Assembly: GCA_002507425.1 (NCBI GenBank)
Contig: DAZU01000070.1
Location: 1 to 15,909 of the forward strand
Direction: 5' to 3'
Source of the DNA: Euryarchaeota archaeon UBA53
GTDB taxonomy: Archaea; Thermoplasmatota; Poseidoniia; Poseidoniales; Poseidoniaceae
DNA length: 15,909 bases
Positions 11,389-15,909 of this stretch are shown here, in pieces. The translations under genes and the position numbers were made by a program. The stretch's first letter is position 1. Every line of letters starts with the position of its first letter. Below the pieces are notes generated by a model that saw only the letters and a program-made list of their open reading frames with translations, had not been told where the DNA came from and ran no database searches.

Positions 11389-14300
11389 ATGTTGAATGAA
11401 TGTTTACATTACATTATGAGATGGCGTGCAATAATTTTGTCAGCCCTAATTATCTTCTCAACTATTTCAGTTGCGACCGCAAAAGAAACAGTGACTACTC
11501 AAGATATGGATATATCTGGAAATTATACACTGACAAGTAATCTCACAATAGGTCAGGGAACCACATTAACATTGAAACCGGGAGCAGTTATTGACACACA
11601 GAACTACTCTCTCAAAATCGACGGCATGTTGATTGCTGACAATGCAACAATAATGTCCTCCGTCCAGACAAGCAGTCCAGGTTCGCACAATGCCGGGGTT
11701 TGGGATTCTCTAACAATCTCACACGTAGGTGCGGCAATATTAGACAATATCACAATTTCAAATGCAAAATCATGTATCATAAATAATGGGAATTTGACAG
11801 CAAAATCTCTAATCTTGGAACACTGTTTGATTGGGTTAGAAAATGCAGGTCAATCAAATATCTCAGGATTAACAATCTCTCATGTTGATAGTGATGGGAT
11901 AAGAGTAAGTGGTAATGCCATTCTCCAAAACCTCGATCTGCACGATATGTCTGCTGGAATAAGTTCTTCAGGGAGCTTATCTGTGTTTGGAGCTAATTTC
12001 AGTTCAACCGGTACGGGGATAACTTTGCATGGTGGGTTTGCAGATGTTCAAACATTGAATTTCACTTCAGGAATCGGCAATGCAGTAAGCATTTCATCTG
12101 GAGCATCGGGTTCGATAAATGGCATGGTTGGTACTTCAAATAATGCCATTGTATCTCTAGATTCGACAGGATTCGATATATCGAATATAGATATGACTGG
12201 TCAGAGATTAGTCAATTCGTGGTCAGCTGGCGATATCACTATCAGAAACGCAGATTTCTATTCAAATAGTCCTGAGACCCCTATCGATATCAGGACTTCA
12301 GGTAAGGTCATCTTAGATTCAATAAGCCTTACAGGCGCATTCTCTACATCCCAAGTATCTCATGAGGCACCGTGGATTGGGACATCATTTTCAGGGAGTG
12401 GAGATTTCATATTGAATAATACCTCTATTGATGCTACTGATACGGCATTGGCTGCAAGTGGAACAGGTACCCTGGAGATTACCAATTCTACACTTGTATC
12501 TGAGCGGCTGGGAATCTCATTTTCAGGTATCTCTTCAACCAGTTTAAATCAAGTAAATGTAAACATAGCATCCGGCGGAGAGAAAGGACTGGATATCCTT
12601 CAAGGCTCCCATGAGTTTGACGACTTAATTGTGAATATGCCGTTTAACCGGTATGAAAGTGGGAGTATAGGCATCGAATCTTGGTGGTGTGATATTGATG
12701 GTGGAAATATTTCAGTTAACGGATTTGCAGAAGGGATCAAAATACATGAATCGTACTTGGTCACAGAGGATTTGAATCTTCTAGATTCAAGTCAGCATAA
12801 TATCTATGCTTCCTCATCTCAAATTCAGATTATGGATCAATTAGAAACTAGAATAGCTGATAAGGGAATTGTGTTAATATCCTCACATGCAAATATCAGG
12901 ACTTGGTCTGCCAGTTATCATGAAAATGCAGCAGAGATTGACTCAGATTCCAAACTCAACGTTTGGTCAGTGACAGCACTTAGTAACACAGAGCCAGACA
13001 TAATAGGTGATGGTGTAGTAAACTACGGAACCAATCAAGATTTGGATATAACAACCACTGAACAGAATAGGCTTTGGGAGATGGGTGTTACATTTGAAGA
13101 CCTATCAGGAAACACAGTCGATGCAAATTGGGAGGTATTAGGCTTTGATGGAAAGGCATCAGCTGGATTCGCACTTCTACCAATAAGTGAAGCAGGATCA
13201 ACGATTATTGCAACATATACAGGAGTAGGAACGATTTCAGAGGTTGTAGGTTCTAATGGAGGATCTCACACGATTCAAGTGCCTATTATGCCGCAAGGTG
13301 ATTGGGTCCTAACCCCGGGAACGGTTGTTGTCTTGGGGCCAACTGAAGACGGCTCACCGCATATTGCGAAAGGTAACATAACTATCCCTACAAATGCGGG
13401 ATTAATCCTTCAAGATACAGAATTGGTAGTTCCTTATTATTCCAAAGTAACGGTAGACGAGTATGGCAACTTTGAAGGATTGGACGCAACCTTGCATAGC
13501 GACATTATATCTAAATCGGGTGATTTTGGAAACTCCCAAAATTCTAACCTCTCAGTAGTAGGAAATGTTACATGGACTTCTTGTCAAAATGATATATCTT
13601 TGAATAATATAAAGATTAGTGGTAACGTAATTTTAGATAATTCTTGTAGAGTTACCATAAATTCAGGAGAGGTAAGCCAAACTGTTACTGCGGGAAATGG
13701 CGCTGTATTTGAGATTGTGAATACCCTTGAGATTCTAGTAACTGACAAGGGGGAGCCAATAGAAGGTGCAATGATATCAGTCCAAGGTCAAAGTGTGTTG
13801 ACTGATTCAAGCGGAAGTGCAGAGAAAACAACAGTGGCTCTCCGAGTAGATTCTAGTGGTCAGACATTATCCGGATTACAGCAAGTCACGATGCAATGGG
13901 AAGGTATCACCGACCTGCTAGGTTGGGATACAACCTCTTCGCTGACGCACGAATTTGTCGTATCAACCGTTCAAGGCGGAGTATTAAGTGAATGGTTAGT
14001 TCTCGAAAAGGCTTGGAGTCCTTATCATTTGACTAGCGATTTGGTTATTCCATCAGGTCAGACATTAACAATAAACGACGGCGTATCTTTAAGGATTTCA
14101 GATTCAGTTACAATAACTGTTGAGGGCGACTTTGTATCTGGCTCTTCCACTATTTCGTCTATGGGCGGAGGTGCTCGATGGGGCGGGTTAATTATTGGAG
14201 ATAATGTCGAAACGTCGGTTAGAATTGTAGGAACTAACATGTTTGAAGGCTCACCACTCTTGACAATAAACGATCATGCAACTGTTGTGATTGGGAACTC

Positions 14301-15909
14301 TCTCTTTTCTCGTTCTAGTGGTGCTGAATCGTTACTTCGAATAACAAATACTGCTGCTGGGTCGGTTGATGTTTTCACATCATCCTTTACAGACTCATCT
14401 TCACACTGCATCGAAGCTCAAGGTTCTGCGACTCTATCTCTTGCCAACGTAGTTTTAGAAAATTGCTATGCAAACTCATTATGGGCAAGAGCATCTGAAT
14501 TACAAATCGATGGACTAGTTGCAAACCAACCAATCGATATTGAGGGATCCACTGGTTACATGCACAACTTCAATGGAACTTCACTTAACGTTAATAACCT
14601 CGATGATTTTGAATTTGCTGGTATTGTTGTAGATTCTATTACTGGTACTAATAACAGGGATTTGGTAATATCTGAGGCGAACATATCTGGCGCTCCGGGA
14701 ATGTATCTTGAAGATACAGCTGGTTATTTATCAGGTCTCACAGTAGATTGTGGAGGCCAAGGTGTAGGGGTTGTTGCAAATCAAGGAAGGGCAACGATTT
14801 CATTGAAAATCCAAGACTCAAAAATATCCAATTGTACAACTGGAATAGAAATTCAAGCAGATGGCGAAACAGCTCCCTTGATTCTATCTAACGTTGAAAT
14901 ACAGAGCATTGTCTCAATTTCATCAGATAATTACGATGTGATTCTTACAGGAGGAATTCTCAATGGTTCTTTGGATGTGAAATCGTCTGTATTTGACTTG
15001 TATGATATAGATCCAATCTCATATTCAATTTATCAAGGGGAAATTCGAGTTTGGTCTACACACGTTTTTGAGATAAGACAAAACGGAAATCTTGTTTCTG
15101 CTGAGTTACAAATTTCTGTCGACAGTTATTGGTCAAAAAGCTATCAAGGAGATAGAATTCAAGCCTCACTACCTTCCATAATATATTTTGAAAACCAAAG
15201 CCAGACATATTCTAATGTTCAAGTCTCAGCATCATCTGTGGGCAATCCGACAAAAATTGAAGATCACCCGTTTGGTTTAGACGTCAATGAAATTATCAAT
15301 ATTACTTTGATTGGTAATCAAGCACCGGAGGTATCAATCATAATACCAGATAATAACATTGAGATTATGGAGACACTGCCTATTGAAATTAGAGCGGTAA
15401 TCTCAGACGATCTGAATCAGTTAGAGGACCTTGTAATCAATTGGTATGTAATTTTTGAACAAACAGAAGTTATGCAATTGTCCGGTGATTGGAACAATAT
15501 TACTGATTTACCAGCAGGAATTTACCTACTCAATCTTGAGGTTACTGACGAACAAGGACTGTCTTCTTCTGACACAATTATATTTGAGGTTACATTGCTT
15601 GATTCTGACCAAGATTGGGGATTAACTTGTAACGGAGAGTCCTGGTTTGACAAGGAACAAAACCAATATTGCGGACCGGACGTTTATGATGCGGATGACG
15701 ATAACGATGGCGTTCTAGACACTAGAGATCCGTGGCCTGTCGATCCATGTGCTAGCATGGATACCGATAGTGATGGACAACCAGACAGGCTCCACTGTCC
15801 GCTGGGTAAAACCACGTGGTTGAATGAGGACCAGGATGACGATGGAGACGGAACTCCTGATGTTCTTGAGGGTTCTGAGTATGATGACGAGACCGAGGGT
15901 AACCCATAT
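11389..15909 (+). CDS. Secreted right-handed beta-helix surface protein with PKD/Ig-like and TSP3-like repeats (3' partial)
   Basis: The frame is open from ATG 11389 to the window edge, giving 1507 residues without a stop. ATG 11389 is chosen for its AAGGA site; an in-frame ATG at 11416 (MRWRAII…) is the alternative. Residues about 11-31 form a Sec signal peptide with likely cleavage after ATA. Residues about 40-560 and 880-1205 are repetitive Ser/Asn/Thr/Ile/Gly-rich strands (for example NITISNA, NLTIGQG) typical of parallel beta-helix surface or polysaccharide-associated proteins. Residues about 565-680 and 785-870 look like beta-sandwich inserts; the latter contains GEPIEGAMISVQG followed by a TDSSG turn. 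A PKD/Ig-like domain (about 1308-1404, starting NQAPEVSI) precedes TSP3-like repeats from about 1425 with DADDDNDGVLD and DTDSDGQPD cores. Many N-x-S/T sequons suggest glycosylation. Catalytic residues of a lyase were not recognised, so adhesion or a structural role is as likely as carbohydrate processing. Confidence 0.85.
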   Translation, partial: MLNECLHYIMRWRAIILSALIIFSTISVATAKETVTTQDMDISGNYTLTSNLTIGQGTTLTLKPGAVIDTQNYSLKIDGMLIADNATIMSSVQTSSPGSHNAGVWDSLTISHVGAAILDNITISNAKSCIINNGNLTAKSLILEHCLIGLENAGQSNISGLTISHVDSDGIRVSGNAILQNLDLHDMSAGISSSGSLSVFGANFSSTGTGITLHGGFADVQTLNFTSGIGNAVSISSGASGSINGMVGTSNNAIVSLDSTGFDISNIDMTGQRLVNSWSAGDITIRNADFYSNSPETPIDIRTSGKVILDSISLTGAFSTSQVSHEAPWIGTSFSGSGDFILNNTSIDATDTALAASGTGTLEITNSTLVSERLGISFSGISSTSLNQVNVNIASGGEKGLDILQGSHEFDDLIVNMPFNRYESGSIGIESWWCDIDGGNISVNGFAEGIKIHESYLVTEDLNLLDSSQHNIYASSSQIQIMDQLETRIADKGIVLISSHANIRTWSASYHENAAEIDSDSKLNVWSVTALSNTEPDIIGDGVVNYGTNQDLDITTTEQNRLWEMGVTFEDLSGNTVDANWEVLGFDGKASAGFALLPISEAGSTIIATYTGVGTISEVVGSNGGSHTIQVPIMPQGDWVLTPGTVVVLGPTEDGSPHIAKGNITIPTNAGLILQDTELVVPYYSKVTVDEYGNFEGLDATLHSDIISKSGDFGNSQNSNLSVVGNVTWTSCQNDISLNNIKISGNVILDNSCRVTINSGEVSQTVTAGNGAVFEIVNTLEILVTDKGEPIEGAMISVQGQSVLTDSSGSAEKTTVALRVDSSGQTLSGLQQVTMQWEGITDLLGWDTTSSLTHEFVVSTVQGGVLSEWLVLEKAWSPYHLTSDLVIPSGQTLTINDGVSLRISDSVTITVEGDFVSGSSTISSMGGGARWGGLIIGDNVETSVRIVGTNMFEGSPLLTINDHATVVIGNSLFSRSSGAESLLRITNTAAGSVDVFTSSFTDSSSHCIEAQGSATLSLANVVLENCYANSLWARASELQIDGLVANQPIDIEGSTGYMHNFNGTSLNVNNLDDFEFAGIVVDSITGTNNRDLVISEANISGAPGMYLEDTAGYLSGLTVDCGGQGVGVVANQGRATISLKIQDSKISNCTTGIEIQADGETAPLILSNVEIQSIVSISSDNYDVILTGGILNGSLDVKSSVFDLYDIDPISYSIYQGEIRVWSTHVFEIRQNGNLVSAELQISVDSYWSKSYQGDRIQASLPSIIYFENQSQTYSNVQVSASSVGNPTKIEDHPFGLDVNEIINITLIGNQAPEVSIIIPDNNIEIMETLPIEIRAVISDDLNQLEDLVINWYVIFEQTEVMQLSGDWNNITDLPAGIYLLNLEVTDEQGLSSSDTIIFEVTLLDSDQDWGLTCNGESWFDKEQNQYCGPDVYDADDDNDGVLDTRDPWPVDPCASMDTDSDGQPDRLHCPLGKTTWLNEDQDDDGDGTPDVLEGSEYDDETEGNPY

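Overview
The window is a stretch of archaeal chromosome. The order rpl18e–rpl13–rps9–rpoN, the RPB10-type RpoN zinc motif, archaeal ribosomal protein tails, and a tRNA-Pro without encoded CCA all point to Archaea. Very large secreted proteins built on acidic, thrombospondin-type-3-like (TSP3) calcium-binding repeats, together with moderate-to-low GC, suggest a marine planktonic euryarchaeon such as Marine Group II (Poseidoniales). That lineage is an inference, not proven here. All genes read on the + strand.

Layout. Positions 1-1002 hold the 3' end of a gene whose product goes from a Gln/Gly low-complexity tract to TSP3-like repeats. A gap of 216 bases follows, with a strong stem-loop terminator and a promoter. 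Positions 1219-9099 encode a 2626-residue surface protein: N-terminal signal/anchor, about 1100 residues of calcium-binding repeats, about 1200 residues of mostly beta-sandwich (Ig-like) sequence, one transmembrane helix, and a cytoplasmic DUF4129-like domain. A small uncharacterised gene (9192-9635) comes next. Then there is a tightly packed ribosomal/RNA polymerase operon (9744-11230) with overlapping genes, and a tRNA-Pro(GGG) at 11262-11336 enclosed by a 14-bp inverted repeat. From 11389 to the window edge runs a secreted right-handed beta-helix protein (1507 residues seen, no stop), ending in a PKD/Ig-like domain and TSP3-like repeats.

How it fits together. The three giant genes look like parts of a calcium-dependent cell-surface or adhesion repertoire. 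A core translation/transcription operon sits between the second and third of them, so this is a mixed neighbourhood and not a single operon. The second giant is the only one here with a visible route across the membrane to a cytoplasmic domain. The most unusual signals are the 14-bp leader–trailer helix around the tRNA, the DUF4129-like domain on a giant calcium-binding ectodomain, the prion-like Gln/Gly tract on a TSP3 stalk, and the repeated capping modules in the beta-helix protein.

No insertion sequence, CRISPR array, rRNA or integrase was seen. No gene-free stretch exceeds 300 bases.
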